Shown one piece after another: positions 49,951 to 59,011 of a stretch of DNA of 64,000 nucleotides; position 1 is the first letter of the stretch; every line of letters starts with the position of its first letter. The notes beneath the pieces are model-generated. The model was not told where the DNA came from. It did no database searches and worked only from the letters and a program-made list of their open reading frames with translations. The DNA is taken from contig CAVXQP010000022.1 in NCBI GenBank assembly GCA_963763955.1, positions 124,001 to 188,000 on the forward strand, written 5' to 3'. Both the position numbers and the translations under genes were made by a program. Origin of the DNA: DASUPK01 sp963763955. GTDB lineage: Bacteria > Actinomycetota > Thermoleophilia > Solirubrobacterales > 70-9.

Positions 49951-50023
49951 GCGCCCCTAACTCAACTGGTCAGAGTTCCGGCCTTTTAAGCCGGCGGTCC
50001 GGGTTCGAGTCCCGGGGGGCGCA
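49951..50023 (+). tRNA. tRNA-Lys, anticodon TTT
   Basis: Cloverleaf of 73 bases: acceptor GCGCCCC with GGGGCGC, D arm ACTC-GAGT, anticodon stem CCGGC/GCCGG with loop CTTTTAA (anticodon TTT), T arm CCGGG-TTCGAGT-CCCGG. CCA is not encoded. A TAGACT box lies about 14 bases upstream. Confidence 0.94.
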
Positions 50024-50040
50024 TCAGACTTCTCGTCGCC

Positions 50041-51648
50041 CTAGTGCCGGAAGTGGCGGCGTTTCGTGAAGACCATCGCGACGCCCGCGGCATCGCAGGC
50101 CTCGATCACCTCGGCGTCGCGCTTGGAGCCGCCGGGCTGGATCACCGCGGTGGCGCCGGCCTCGATTGCCGCCTGGGGACCGTCGGCGAACGGGAAGAAG
50201 GCATCCGAAGCGACGACGGAGCCGCCGAGCAGCGGCTCCGCGTCGGGGCCGCGAGCGTCCTTCGCCTTCTCGATCGCCAACCGCACCGAGTCGACCCGGC
50301 TCATCTGGCCGGCACCAATCCCCAGGGTCGCCCGGTCGCGCGCCAGCACGATCGCGTTGGAGCGCACGTGGCGCACCACGCGCCAGGCGAAAAGCAGGTC
50401 TGCCCACTGCTCCTCGGTGGGCTGTGTCTTGGTCGCCACCTCCATCAGCTCCCGCGGCTCCGGCGAGCCGTCCGGGTCCTGAACGAGGATCCCGCCGCGC
50501 ACCCGTTTGATGTCCGGCTCGACCTGGTGCGCGCGGCGCTCGGTGTCCTCCAGAATCCGGATCGCCTCCTTCTGCTGCAGCACCGACAGCGCGCCGTCCT
50601 CATAGCCGGGAGCGATCAGGACCTCGATGAACTGCTCATGCAGCCGCAGGGCAAGCGCCTCGTCGACCGGCCGGTCGAGCGCGATCACGCCGCCGAAGGC
50701 GGACATCGGATCGGTGGCGAAGGCCGCCTCGTAGGCGGGCTGGATCGCGTCCGCCTCGGCGACCCCGCAGGGGTTGTTGTGCTTGACGATCACGCAGCCC
50801 GGGCCCTCGAGGTCAGCGAGCAGCGTCCGCGCGGAATTGAGGTCCAGAACGTTGTTGAACGAGAGCGGCTTCCCGTGGAGCTTCGCCACCCTCGAGAGCA
50901 CATGCGACCTGACCCTCGGCTCCACGTAGAGGGCGGCCCGCTGATGGGGGTTCTCGCCGTAGGAGAGGTCGAGCTCCTTTTCCCAGGCCGTCACCCAGTA
51001 CGTCGGCAGCTGCTCGTAGCGTCGCCCGAACCAGCGGCTGATCGCCGCGTCGTAGCGCGCCGTGTAGGCGAAGGCCTCGTTGGCGAGCCAATGCCGCGTC
51101 GCGGCCGAGAGCTCGCCGGTCTCCTCCAACTCGTCGAGAACGGCGTCGTAACTCTCCGGTCTGACCACCACCGCCACGAAGCGGTGGTTCTTCGCCGCCG
51201 CCCTGATCATCGTCGGCCCCCCGACGTCGATGTTCTCGATCGCCTCCTCCTCCGCCACGTCCCGCCGGGCGACGGTCCGCTCGAACGGGTAGAGGTTGAC
51301 GCAGACCAGGTCGATCTCCTCGATCTCCCGCTCGCGGAGCGTCTCGGAGTGCTCCGGGTTGTCCCGCACGGCAAGGAGACCCGCGTGCAGGTGGGGATGA
51401 AGCGTCTTCACCCGCCCGTCGAGTATCTCCGGGAACCCCGTCAGGTCCTCGACCGGCCTTGCATCCACCCCGGCCTCGCGGAGTACCGAGAGGGTCCCGC
51501 CGGTCGAGATGACCTCGACCCCCAGCTTGGCGAGCCCGGCTGCGAACTCCGCCACCCCGGTCTTGTCGGCGACCGAGATCAGTGCCCGGCGCACCGGCAG
51601 CGACTCGCCGGCCGGCTCTGGAGCGATCTCGGGAGAGGGGGTCGACAC
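50041..51648 (-). CDS. purH: Bifunctional AICAR formyltransferase / IMP cyclohydrolase
   Basis: 535 residues, normal length. The N-terminal cyclohydrolase domain shows KTGVAEFAAGLAKLGVEVIS and TLHPHLHAGLLAVRDN; the formyltransferase domain shows LSYGENPHQRAALYVEP, VKHNNPCGVAEAD and GGVIALDRPVDEALAL. It performs the last two steps of IMP synthesis. It is the last gene of the purine cluster and lies 37 bases after purN. Its stop is 18 bases from the opposite-strand tRNA-Lys. Confidence 0.96.
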   Translation of the reverse strand: MSTPSPEIAPEPAGESLPVRRALISVADKTGVAEFAAGLAKLGVEVISTGGTLSVLREAGVDARPVEDLTGFPEILDGRVKTLHPHLHAGLLAVRDNPEHSETLREREIEEIDLVCVNLYPFERTVARRDVAEEEAIENIDVGGPTMIRAAAKNHRFVAVVVRPESYDAVLDELEETGELSAATRHWLANEAFAYTARYDAAISRWFGRRYEQLPTYWVTAWEKELDLSYGENPHQRAALYVEPRVRSHVLSRVAKLHGKPLSFNNVLDLNSARTLLADLEGPGCVIVKHNNPCGVAEADAIQPAYEAAFATDPMSAFGGVIALDRPVDEALALRLHEQFIEVLIAPGYEDGALSVLQQKEAIRILEDTERRAHQVEPDIKRVRGGILVQDPDGSPEPRELMEVATKTQPTEEQWADLLFAWRVVRHVRSNAIVLARDRATLGIGAGQMSRVDSVRLAIEKAKDARGPDAEPLLGGSVVASDAFFPFADGPQAAIEAGATAVIQPGGSKRDAEVIEACDAAGVAMVFTKRRHFRH

Positions 51649-51685
51649 GGAGAGGCGAGTCTAAGACCGTGAATGACGGACCGGC

Positions 51686-52318
51686 TCAGTCATCCGACTC
51701 CGGGTCGATGTGCACGACCCGCGGGTTCTCATCGTCGACCCGCACACGCCCCGCCGCGATCAGCCGGATGGTCTCCGGCAGCAGCGCGTGCTCGGTCGCG
51801 TGTATCGCCCTCTCGGTCTCCGCCCACTCCCGACTGGGCGCGACCGGTACAGGGCGCTGCAAGATGATCGGCCCGGAGTCCATCCCCTCGTCGACGAAGT
51901 GCACGGTCACCCCCGTGATCTTCGCCCCGTGGTCGATCGCCTGCTGGACCGCGTCGATTCCCGGGAACGCCGGGAGCAGAGCCGGATGGACGTTGATCAC
52001 CCTGCCGCGAAAGCGCTCGACGAATTCCGGCGAGAGCATCTGCATGTACCCGGCCAGGACGACCAGGTCTGCTTCGGTCCTCTCGATCCAATCCCCCAGC
52101 GCGGCGTCACGCGCGCCGCGGTCCTGGTAGTCGGCGGCGGGGAACACGGCGCTCTCGACCTCGGCCTGCTTGGCCCGCTCGAGCGCCGTGGCATCCGGTT
52201 TGTCGGACGCCACCCCCACGACCTCGATCCCCTCCTCGCCGGCGTGCAGCTGATCGAGGATCGCCTGCAGATTGGTGCCGCCTCCCGAGGCGAGCACTAC
52301 GACGCGGAACATGCTCAT
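51686..52318 (-). CDS. purN: Phosphoribosylglycinamide formyltransferase
   Basis: 210 residues from ATG 52318 (an ATG two codons later gives MFRVVVLASGGGTN). PurN motifs include LASGGGTNLQAILDQL, the formyl-THF site INVHPALLPAFPGIDAVQQA with the catalytic Asn-His pair, and GVTVHFVDEGMDSGPII with the catalytic Asp. It converts GAR to FGAR. Its start overlaps the preceding stop by four bases. The last 15 residues form an acidic tail. Confidence 0.95.
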   Translation of the reverse strand: MSMFRVVVLASGGGTNLQAILDQLHAGEEGIEVVGVASDKPDATALERAKQAEVESAVFPAADYQDRGARDAALGDWIERTEADLVVLAGYMQMLSPEFVERFRGRVINVHPALLPAFPGIDAVQQAIDHGAKITGVTVHFVDEGMDSGPIILQRPVPVAPSREWAETERAIHATEHALLPETIRLIAAGRVRVDDENPRVVHIDPESDD

Positions 52319-52860
52319 CGGATCACCCCCTGCGGCAGGCGGCGCAGTTTCTCATAGGCGCCCGCAAGCGCCGAGGGGATCGTCTTGTCACCGCCATGAC
52401 GTTCGGCGATCTCCTCCTCGGTCAGCCCGTCCTGCACCCTGAGGACCAGCAGACCCATCTCGCGCTCGTCCAGTCCGGCCAGCTCGGCCGCGTCATCCCC
52501 CGGCAGGATGCGGAAGAAGCTCACCATCCCATCCTGGAAGCCGACGACGTGGACGTCCACGCCTCCCTGAACCGCGAGCCCGCTCCCTCGTCCGCGTCCG
52601 GTCATGTGAACCAATGCCACCACGCCGTCCCCCGCGTCGAGCAGCTCGACGGGTTCGGCGCGGAGCTCCTCCCACGCCTCCTGGAACTGGTTCATCCAGC
52701 GCCCGACCGCCTCCGGATCGCCGTAGGGACCCGGCTCGGGTAGCCGAGGATGGCCGTGCCACTCGACCTTCTCGGCGAGAGCCGAGACCACCAGATCGGT
52801 GTCGCCGGCGTTCCAGGAGTCGTAGTAGCGCCGCAGCAGCTCTACGTTCTCCGCGGACAC
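52315..52860 (-). CDS. SnoaL/NTF2-like domain fused to an HTH-like tail
   Basis: 181 residues from GTG 52860; a longer frame to 52893 would overlap a hairpin. Residues 1-120 are an NTF2-like fold (ENVELLRRYYDSWNAGDTDL, VALVHMTGRGRGSG). Residues about 128-175 (LDEREMGLLVLRVQDGLTEE, EIAERHGG, AYEKLRRL) resemble the helix-turn-helix of sigma region 4 or LuxR proteins. It lies between purF and purN, where purM is often found. It could be a ligand-sensing regulator; function is unknown. Confidence 0.68.
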   Translation of the reverse strand: MSAENVELLRRYYDSWNAGDTDLVVSALAEKVEWHGHPRLPEPGPYGDPEAVGRWMNQFQEAWEELRAEPVELLDAGDGVVALVHMTGRGRGSGLAVQGGVDVHVVGFQDGMVSFFRILPGDDAAELAGLDEREMGLLVLRVQDGLTEEEIAERHGGDKTIPSALAGAYEKLRRLPQGVIR

Positions 52861-52870
52861 TGCACCAATT

Positions 52871-52903
52871 AAACGGGTTGCCCTGTCGGGCACCCTCGCA
52901 TCA
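52871..52903. repeat. pur-cluster hairpin repeat, copy 1
   Basis: AAACGGGTTG at the left and ACCCTCGCATCA at the right flank a hairpin: GGG (52875-52877) with CCC (52893-52895), an unpaired T, and TGCCC with GGGCA. The loop is TGTC. It covers the purF stop codon and may end or attenuate the purF transcript, with GTTTAATT following on the minus strand. A second copy lies at 58977. Confidence 0.55.
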
Positions 52904-54373
52904 ACGGCTGGCGGGGACGACGGCGATGTCCTCGAGCGCGAACTTGCCGTTCGCCGACTCGGGATCGCCGAGCGGGTAGTCGCCCGTGAAGCAGGCGTCG
53001 CAGTGCTTCTCGCGCGGAGTGCCGACCGCCTCGTAGACGGCCTGCATCGAGAGATAGGCGAGCGAATCGGCGCCGAGCTCCTCGGCGATCTCCTCGACCG
53101 TACGGTCGTGGGCGATCATCTCCTCGCGCGTCGACATGTCGATGCCGTAGTGGCAGGGGTGGCGGATCGGCGGAGCCGAAATCCGCAGATGCACCTCCTT
53201 CGCACCCGCGTCCTTGAGCATCGCCACGATCTGGCGCGTGGTGTTGCCCCGCACGATCGAGTCGTCGACGACCACTACGCGCTTTCCCGCCACGATCTCC
53301 GGGAGCGGGTTGAACTTCATGCGGAGCCCATGCTTGCGCAGCTCCTGCCCCGGCTGGATGAAGGTTCGCTGGACGTAGCGGTTCTTGATCAGCCCGTCGT
53401 CCTTGGGCAACCCGGAGGCGCGAGCGAAGCCGTTCGCCATCGGGTTGCCGGAGTCGGGCACCGAGATGACCAGGTCGGCGTCGACCGGCGCCTCCTCGGC
53501 CAGCAGCTCGCCCATGCGGCCGCGGACCTCCTGGAGGACCCGATTCTCCAACCGGGAGTCGGGCCGGGAGAAGTAGATGTGCTCGAAGACGCACTGGGCG
53601 GGACGCTCTCCGGTGATCACCGGCTTCAGCTCGAGGCCCTTCGCCGTCAGGGAGACCATCTCCCCCGGCTGCACTTCGCGGATCATCTGCGCGCCGATGA
53701 TGTCGAAGGCGCAGCTCTCCGAGGCGACCACGAAGCACTCCCCGAAGCCGTCGCTCGGCTTGATCTTGCCGAGGGCCAGTGGACGGACACCGTGCGGGTC
53801 GCGGAAGGCGACCACGGCGTGCTTGGTCATCACGACCGTGGAGTAGGCACCCTCGAGACGCGGCATGACCTGTGCGACCGCATCCTCGATCCACTCGTCG
53901 CCCTCGCCGGCCGTGCGGGAGAGGAGCGCGGCCATGATCTCGGAGTCCGAGGTGCCGCGCAGCTGCAGCCCCGCCTCGGTCAGCTCGTTGTAGAGCTCGA
54001 CCGCGTTGGTCAGGTTGCCGTTGTGCGCGAGGGCCAGCTCACGGCCGTCGTCGCGCCACACCGGCTGGGCGTTGTCCCAGGCGCCGCCGCCCGTGGTCGA
54101 GTAGCGGACGTGGCCGATCGCCATGTCTCCCGCGAGCGCCCGCAGCTTCTCCTCGTCAAACACCTGCGAGACGAGGCCGAGCTCGCGAAGAGTCGTGATG
54201 TGACCGCCCTCGCAGGTGGCGATCCCGGCCGACTCCTGCCCGCGATGCTGTAGCGCGTAGAGCCCGAAGTAGGCGAGGCGCGCCACGTCGCGGCCCGGGG
54301 CATACACGCCGAAGACCCCGCACTCATCGCGCGGGCCATCGCGATCGGGAACGTCAAAGCGCGCGTCGGTCAC
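52901..54373 (-). CDS. purF: Amidophosphoribosyltransferase
   Basis: 490 residues from GTG 54373. A 17-residue propeptide precedes Cys18 (DECGVFGVYAPGRD), the glutaminase nucleophile after processing. The PRPP loop is VVVVDDSIVRGNTT. Cys residues in PAQCVFEHIY, RHPCHYG and HCDACF match the 4Fe-4S-containing Bacillus-type enzyme. It commits PRPP to purine synthesis. No clear Shine-Dalgarno precedes the GTG; the leader instead has a GAGGT/ACCTC inverted repeat. Confidence 0.95.
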   Translation of the reverse strand: MTDARFDVPDRDGPRDECGVFGVYAPGRDVARLAYFGLYALQHRGQESAGIATCEGGHITTLRELGLVSQVFDEEKLRALAGDMAIGHVRYSTTGGGAWDNAQPVWRDDGRELALAHNGNLTNAVELYNELTEAGLQLRGTSDSEIMAALLSRTAGEGDEWIEDAVAQVMPRLEGAYSTVVMTKHAVVAFRDPHGVRPLALGKIKPSDGFGECFVVASESCAFDIIGAQMIREVQPGEMVSLTAKGLELKPVITGERPAQCVFEHIYFSRPDSRLENRVLQEVRGRMGELLAEEAPVDADLVISVPDSGNPMANGFARASGLPKDDGLIKNRYVQRTFIQPGQELRKHGLRMKFNPLPEIVAGKRVVVVDDSIVRGNTTRQIVAMLKDAGAKEVHLRISAPPIRHPCHYGIDMSTREEMIAHDRTVEEIAEELGADSLAYLSMQAVYEAVGTPREKHCDACFTGDYPLGDPESANGKFALEDIAVVPASR

Positions 54374-54520
54374 GTCTGTAGGAGGTGTCTCAACCTCTGG
54401 AGATCGAAAGTAGCGGACAGGAGAGCAGCCCGCACCGGCAGGGTAGCAGCGGGCACGGCCGGGCCTGAGTGCTCAATCCGCCGCAAAATCGCCGGTTTCG
54501 CACCAAATGCCTGGGTCGAG

Positions 54521-55807
54521 CTACTTCTTGCGCTGTTTGACCAGAGTGACCCCGACCTTGTGGGAGTTGGGCACTCCTGCCACCCCCGACGGGACGAAGT
54601 GGAGGAAAACGTTCACCTTCACCTTCGCGGTGCGCTTCCTCTTCAGTTGCTTCTTGAGCTTCTTCGCCGTCTTCCCAACGGGTTTGACCGCGAGCTTGAA
54701 GGACGACGCGGTGGTGATCGTCAGGCCCTGCTGCTTGACGGCTGCGGCGGTCGCGTTGGCATCCGGCGGGGTACTGGTCTGGTTCAGGGTGACCTGCCCG
54801 GGTCCGGGCACCTTGGCGTTGATCGTCGCCGTGCCCTTCTTCTTCTTTTTCGTGATCGAGTTGACGGTGATCTTGTTCGAGGGGGCCGCGGCCAGCAATG
54901 ATGGTTCAAGCGGGCCGGTCACGCCCGCCGCCGGAATCAGGGCGAGGTTCGGCGAGCTGCCGTTGATATTGGCCCTGCCGATGGCTCCGGTGTCGAAGTT
55001 GCCCCAGAAGACATATTGCGAGTTGACGGCGACGCCGCTCGGACCACCGCTCGTCGTTCCAGCGTCGATGAAGCTGTTGTCCGCGGCTCCGCCGGCGACC
55101 GGTGCGCGCCCAACGTGGTTGCCTCCGTCTGTCGCCCAGTACACGAAGCTCGGGTCAACCGCGGGACCGCAGGAGAAATTCGCGCCGGTTACGAAATTCG
55201 GATCGGTGCTCGAGCCGTTGAGTGTGGACCGAGCGAATACGGCGCCATCCGACCAGTAGACGAAGTTCGGGTCCGCGGCCAGACCGCACACGCCCAGAAT
55301 GCCCGTGCCCGAGGTCGTGATGAAATCTGACACCGGATCGCTTCCATCGATGTTCGCGTGCCCGATGGTGGCCGTGGCGCCGGGGTTGTTGGCCCAGTAG
55401 ATCCCGGTGGGGGCGATCGCGATCCCGCCCGGGTTGGTGACTCATCGATGATGAAGTCCCGATTGACACCGGTGCCGTCCAGATTCGCGCGGCCGATCCT
55501 GTCGGCCCCGCTGTCGGTCCAGTAGATGAACTTCGAGTCAACCGCGACCCCGATTGGGGGGATCAGATCCGCTGATGAAGTTGTTGTTCTGACCCGTTCC
55601 GTTGATCTTGGCCCGGCCAATTGACCCCGGAGTTGTTCCGTTCGCCCAGTAGACGAAGTTGCCATGGGCGTGCGGCGGACTGATCAGAAGGGCGAGCGCC
55701 GCGAGCAGTGCGGCGACCAGGATCGTGAGCAGCACCCGTCTCCGCAGAGGATGCGGATGCCCCACGTGATGCGAGTGGCCGGCGTGCGAGAGACGTCGCC
55801 CGAACAC
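54521..55807 (-). CDS. Secreted YWTD-like beta-propeller protein (two frame breaks)
   Basis: About 430 residues encoded in three consecutive frames. From ATG 55807 a signal or anchor helix (VLLTILVAALLAALALLISP) leads to blades of the form FVYWANGTTPGSIGRAKING, FIYWTDSGADRIGRANLDG and GIYWANNPGATATIGHANID, repeated about six times. The frame changes near 55561-55576 and 55437-55444. The last 100 residues are Lys-rich (KKLKKQLKRKRTAKVKV) with a beta-rich domain. It is probably exported. It sits between purL and purF with no obvious metabolic link. Confidence 0.7.
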
Positions 55808-55848
55808 CCTTCGATCCTACCTCGCCCTCGGCGGCGTATTCGCTGGAT

Positions 55849-58050
55849 TTAGAGGCGTTCCGGCAGAGAGAGCCAGGCCCGCTCGGCGTCGACAACCTCG
55901 ACGGAGATGTCGCGCTCGGCCGCGGAGATCGAGATCCGCTCGCCGGTGACCCCGCCGATCTCCACTGCCTCAACGCCCGCGGCCTCGGCGCGCTCCAGCA
56001 GCGCCTGCGCCCGATCCCGGCTGGAAGCGAGAACGATCCCGCCCGGACCCTCACCGAATAGGCAGGTCTCGCCCGAGCCACCGCGCAGCTCGACGAGGGG
56101 GTCGAGGTCGACCTTCATTCCCGTTCCGGCGGCGATCGCCATCTCGGCCAGCGCAGAGGCCAGCCCACCGTCGCTGACGTCGTGTGCGGCGGAGGCGAGG
56201 CCCTCGCGCACCACCTCCCTGACGAGCTTCAGGGCGGCGTCCACCTCCGTGGTCGGCGGCTGAGGCAGGCCCTTGTCGAGCTCCCCGCGCTGCTTCGCGA
56301 GCTCGGAGCCGGCCAGCGAGGGCGCGAACGGCCCAACCAGCAGGAGCCGGTCACCCTCGCGCGGGGCCAGGCCCGGCGCCTTCGCCGGGTCCGGGAGCTC
56401 ACCGACCATCCCGACCACCGGCGTCGGGTAGATCGGTCCCTGCTCGGTCTCGTTGTAGAGGGAGACGTTTCCGCCCACCACCGGGATCCGCAGCCCGAGG
56501 CAGGCGTCGGCCAGGCCGAGCACGGCTCGGTCGAGTTGCCAGGCGACGCTCGGATTCTCCGGGTTGCCGAAGTTGAGGCAGTTGGTGAGGCCGAGCGGCT
56601 CGGCGCCGGCGCAGGCGAGGTTCTGCGCGCACTCGAGCACCGCCTCGACCGTGCCGGCGTACGGATCGCAGGCGACCCGCCGCCCGTTGCCGTCGATCGC
56701 CACCGCGATCGCCCGGTCGGACTCGGGCAGCATCAGGACCGCGGCATCGGCGGCCTCCGGGCGCCGCGCAGTGCGCGAGCCCACCACGGAGTCGTACTGC
56801 TGGAACGCCCAGCGCTTCGAAGCGACGTTGGGTGCGCCGAGGAGAGCGCAGAGGATCGCCGAGGGATCGTCCTCATCGAGGGAGCCGTCGTTGCCGTACA
56901 TCCATCCGCCCGGCTCCTCGGGCTCGAGGTCATAGAGCGGGCATTCGTCGACCAGGGCAGCCACCGGCACGTTCCCGACCTCGACGCCGTCATCGAGGAC
57001 GCGCAGCCGGTCGCCATCGGTGATCTCGCCGATCGCTGCGGAGCCGGTCTGCCAGCGCTCGCAGGTCGCCACCACCTCCTCCAGCCGCCCCGGCTCGACG
57101 ACCGCGAGCATCCGCTCCTGGGACTCGGAGATCATCACCTCGAAGGGCTCGAGATCAGCCTCGCGCAGCGGCACCCGTGCCACGTCGATGTCGATCCCGA
57201 CGCCGCCCTTCGACGCCATCTCGCCGGCCGACGAGGTCAGTCCCGCCGCACCGAGGTCCTGGAGCGAGACCAGAAGGCCCCGCTCGAGCAGTTCGAGGCA
57301 GCACTCGAGCAACTTGGACTCCTCGAAGGGATCGCCGATCTGGACGCTCGGGCGCTTCGAGTCGTCGCCCGCTTCCAGCTCGGCCGAGGCGAGCACCGAC
57401 GCTCCGCCGATCCCGTCCCGCCCCGTTGAGGCGCCCATGATCACCAACCGATTGCCGGGACCGGCAGCGGCCGAGCGGATCATCTCATCGGTGCGGGCGA
57501 GCCCCACGCACATCGCGTTCACCAGGCAGTTGTGCTCGTAGGGCGGCTCGAAATAGACCTCCCCGCCGACGTTGGGGACCCCGATCGAGTTGCCGTAGTG
57601 CCCGATCCCGGCGACCGCGCCCTCGAACAGGTACCGAGAGCGCTCGGACGAGAGCTCGCCGAAGCGCAGGGAATCGAGCACCGCGATCGGCCGAGCCCCG
57701 ATCGCGAAGACGTCCCGGAGAATCCCGCCCACGCCGGTGGCCGCGCCCTGGAACGGTTCCACGGCGCTCGGGTGGTTGTGCGACTCGACCTTGAACGCGA
57801 CTGCGTGGCCGTTGCCGACGTCGACCGCCCCGGCGTTCTCACCGGGGCCCATCACGACCCGCTCGCCCTCCGTGGGCAGTCGCCTCAACAGCTTCCGGGA
57901 GTGCTTGTAGGCGCAGTGCTCCGACCAGAGCAGCGAGAACATCGCCAGCTCGACCTCGTTCGGGTCGCGGCCGAGCAGCTCCACGATGCGCCCGTACTCG
58001 AAGTCGGTGAGCCCGAGCTCGCGGTGTCTGCTCTCGGAAACCGCGTTCAC
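55849..58050 (-). CDS. purL: Phosphoribosylformylglycinamidine synthase, PurL (small form)
   Basis: 733 residues, the size of the PurL that works with separate PurS and PurQ. Motifs include LWSEHCAYKHSRKLLRRLP, FKVESHNHPSAVEPFQGAAT, LQDLGAAGLTSSAGEMASKG and VVGGNVSLYNE. It makes FGAM from FGAR using ammonia from PurQ. It overlaps purQ by four bases. Confidence 0.96.
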   Translation of the reverse strand: MNAVSESRHRELGLTDFEYGRIVELLGRDPNEVELAMFSLLWSEHCAYKHSRKLLRRLPTEGERVVMGPGENAGAVDVGNGHAVAFKVESHNHPSAVEPFQGAATGVGGILRDVFAIGARPIAVLDSLRFGELSSERSRYLFEGAVAGIGHYGNSIGVPNVGGEVYFEPPYEHNCLVNAMCVGLARTDEMIRSAAAGPGNRLVIMGASTGRDGIGGASVLASAELEAGDDSKRPSVQIGDPFEESKLLECCLELLERGLLVSLQDLGAAGLTSSAGEMASKGGVGIDIDVARVPLREADLEPFEVMISESQERMLAVVEPGRLEEVVATCERWQTGSAAIGEITDGDRLRVLDDGVEVGNVPVAALVDECPLYDLEPEEPGGWMYGNDGSLDEDDPSAILCALLGAPNVASKRWAFQQYDSVVGSRTARRPEAADAAVLMLPESDRAIAVAIDGNGRRVACDPYAGTVEAVLECAQNLACAGAEPLGLTNCLNFGNPENPSVAWQLDRAVLGLADACLGLRIPVVGGNVSLYNETEQGPIYPTPVVGMVGELPDPAKAPGLAPREGDRLLLVGPFAPSLAGSELAKQRGELDKGLPQPPTTEVDAALKLVREVVREGLASAAHDVSDGGLASALAEMAIAAGTGMKVDLDPLVELRGGSGETCLFGEGPGGIVLASSRDRAQALLERAEAAGVEAVEIGGVTGERISISAAERDISVEVVDAERAWLSLPERL

Positions 58051-58718
58051 GCCGCGGTGGCCTGGGGAGCGCCGACGAGCCCCCGGAACAGGGCGAGCCC
58101 GTCATCGGAGCCGGTGAGCGGATCGACGGCGTGCTCGGGATGCGGCATCAGGCCGAGCACGTTGCCGGCCTCGTTGACCACCCCGGCGATGTCCCGGACG
58201 CTGCCGTTGGGATTCTCGCCGCGGGCGTAGCGAAAAGCGATCTGACCGTTGGCCCCCATCCGGTCGAGCTCGTCATCCGGCGCGAAGTAGCGGCCGCTCA
58301 TGTGCTTGACCGGGATCGAGAGAAGGTCCCCGGGCTCGATTCCCGAGCCGAATGGTCCTTTGAAGTCCTCCGCAACCAGCCCGACCTGGCGGCAGATGAA
58401 GCGCAGCCCCTGATTGGGCAGCAGCGCGCCGGGAAGCAGCCCGGCCTCGCAGAGGACCTGGAAGCCGTTGCAGATGCCGAGCACGGCGCCGCCGTTGGCC
58501 GCGAAGCGACTGACAACCTCCATCGCCGGCGAGAAACGGGCGATCGCACCGGCGCGCAGGTAGTCGCCGTAGGAAAAGCCTCCGGGAACGATCACCCCGT
58601 CGAGGTCCGAGAGGTCCGTTTCCTCATGCCAGACGAGGCGACCCTCCCCGACCCGCTTCACCGCATCCAACGCATCGCGCTCATCGCATGACCCCGGAAA
58701 CTGGATGACGCCGATCAC
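58047..58718 (-). CDS. purQ: Phosphoribosylformylglycinamidine synthase, glutaminase subunit
   Basis: 223 residues of class I glutaminase fold. The catalytic Cys is in AVLGICNGFQVLCEAGLL, oxyanion loop VIVPGGFSYGDYLRAGA, and the His-Glu pair in LMPHPEHAVDP. It hydrolyses glutamine to supply ammonia to PurL. It overlaps purS upstream and purL downstream by four bases each. Confidence 0.96.
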   Translation of the reverse strand: MIGVIQFPGSCDERDALDAVKRVGEGRLVWHEETDLSDLDGVIVPGGFSYGDYLRAGAIARFSPAMEVVSRFAANGGAVLGICNGFQVLCEAGLLPGALLPNQGLRFICRQVGLVAEDFKGPFGSGIEPGDLLSIPVKHMSGRYFAPDDELDRMGANGQIAFRYARGENPNGSVRDIAGVVNEAGNVLGLMPHPEHAVDPLTGSDDGLALFRGLVGAPQATAA

Positions 58719-58939
58719 TGCTCGAGCTCGACCTCGAATTCCTCGATCAGCGGGTTGGCGAGCAGCTTCTCGCAGAGCGCGTCCAGCTTGCTCGGGTCGT
58801 CCGTCTCGAGCTCCACCAGTCGCCCGATGCGGACGTCGTGGACGCCCTCGAAGCCGAGCGCCGGCAGCGCCCGTTCCACCGCCTTCCCCTGTGGGTCGAG
58901 GATGCCCTCCTTCGGCCGGATCAGGACCTTGGCTCTCAC
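58715..58939 (-). CDS. purS: Phosphoribosylformylglycinamidine synthase, PurS subunit
   Basis: 74 residues, a small dimeric protein that bridges PurL and PurQ. Marks are VLIRPKEGILDPQGKAVERA, LPALGFEGVHDVRIG and LLANPLIEEFEVEL. It heads the purS-purQ-purL block; a hairpin repeat lies between it and purC, which may mark a transcription boundary. Confidence 0.94.
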   Translation of the reverse strand: MRAKVLIRPKEGILDPQGKAVERALPALGFEGVHDVRIGRLVELETDDPSKLDALCEKLLANPLIEEFEVELEQ

Positions 58940-58976
58940 GTAGTCAGCCTAACGACGCGCAGGACGGCTTCGCCAC

Positions 58977-59010
58977 AAACGGGTTGCGCCTGCGGCGCAC
59001 CCTCGCATCA
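58977..59010. repeat. pur-cluster hairpin repeat, copy 2
   Basis: Same flanks as copy 1 (AAACGGGTTG and ACCCTCGCATCA). GGG (58981-58983) pairs with CCC (59000-59002), the T bulge is kept, and the inner stem is TGCGCC with GGCGCA. The inner-stem bases differ from copy 1 on both sides, so pairing is conserved. It follows the purC stop. Confidence 0.55.
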
Positions 59011-59011
59011 C

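Noticed and set aside
54374..54520. Possible purine riboswitch or PurR box before purF
   Set aside because: Only a 5-bp GAGGT/ACCTC inverted repeat is visible; none of the conserved riboswitch sequence is present.
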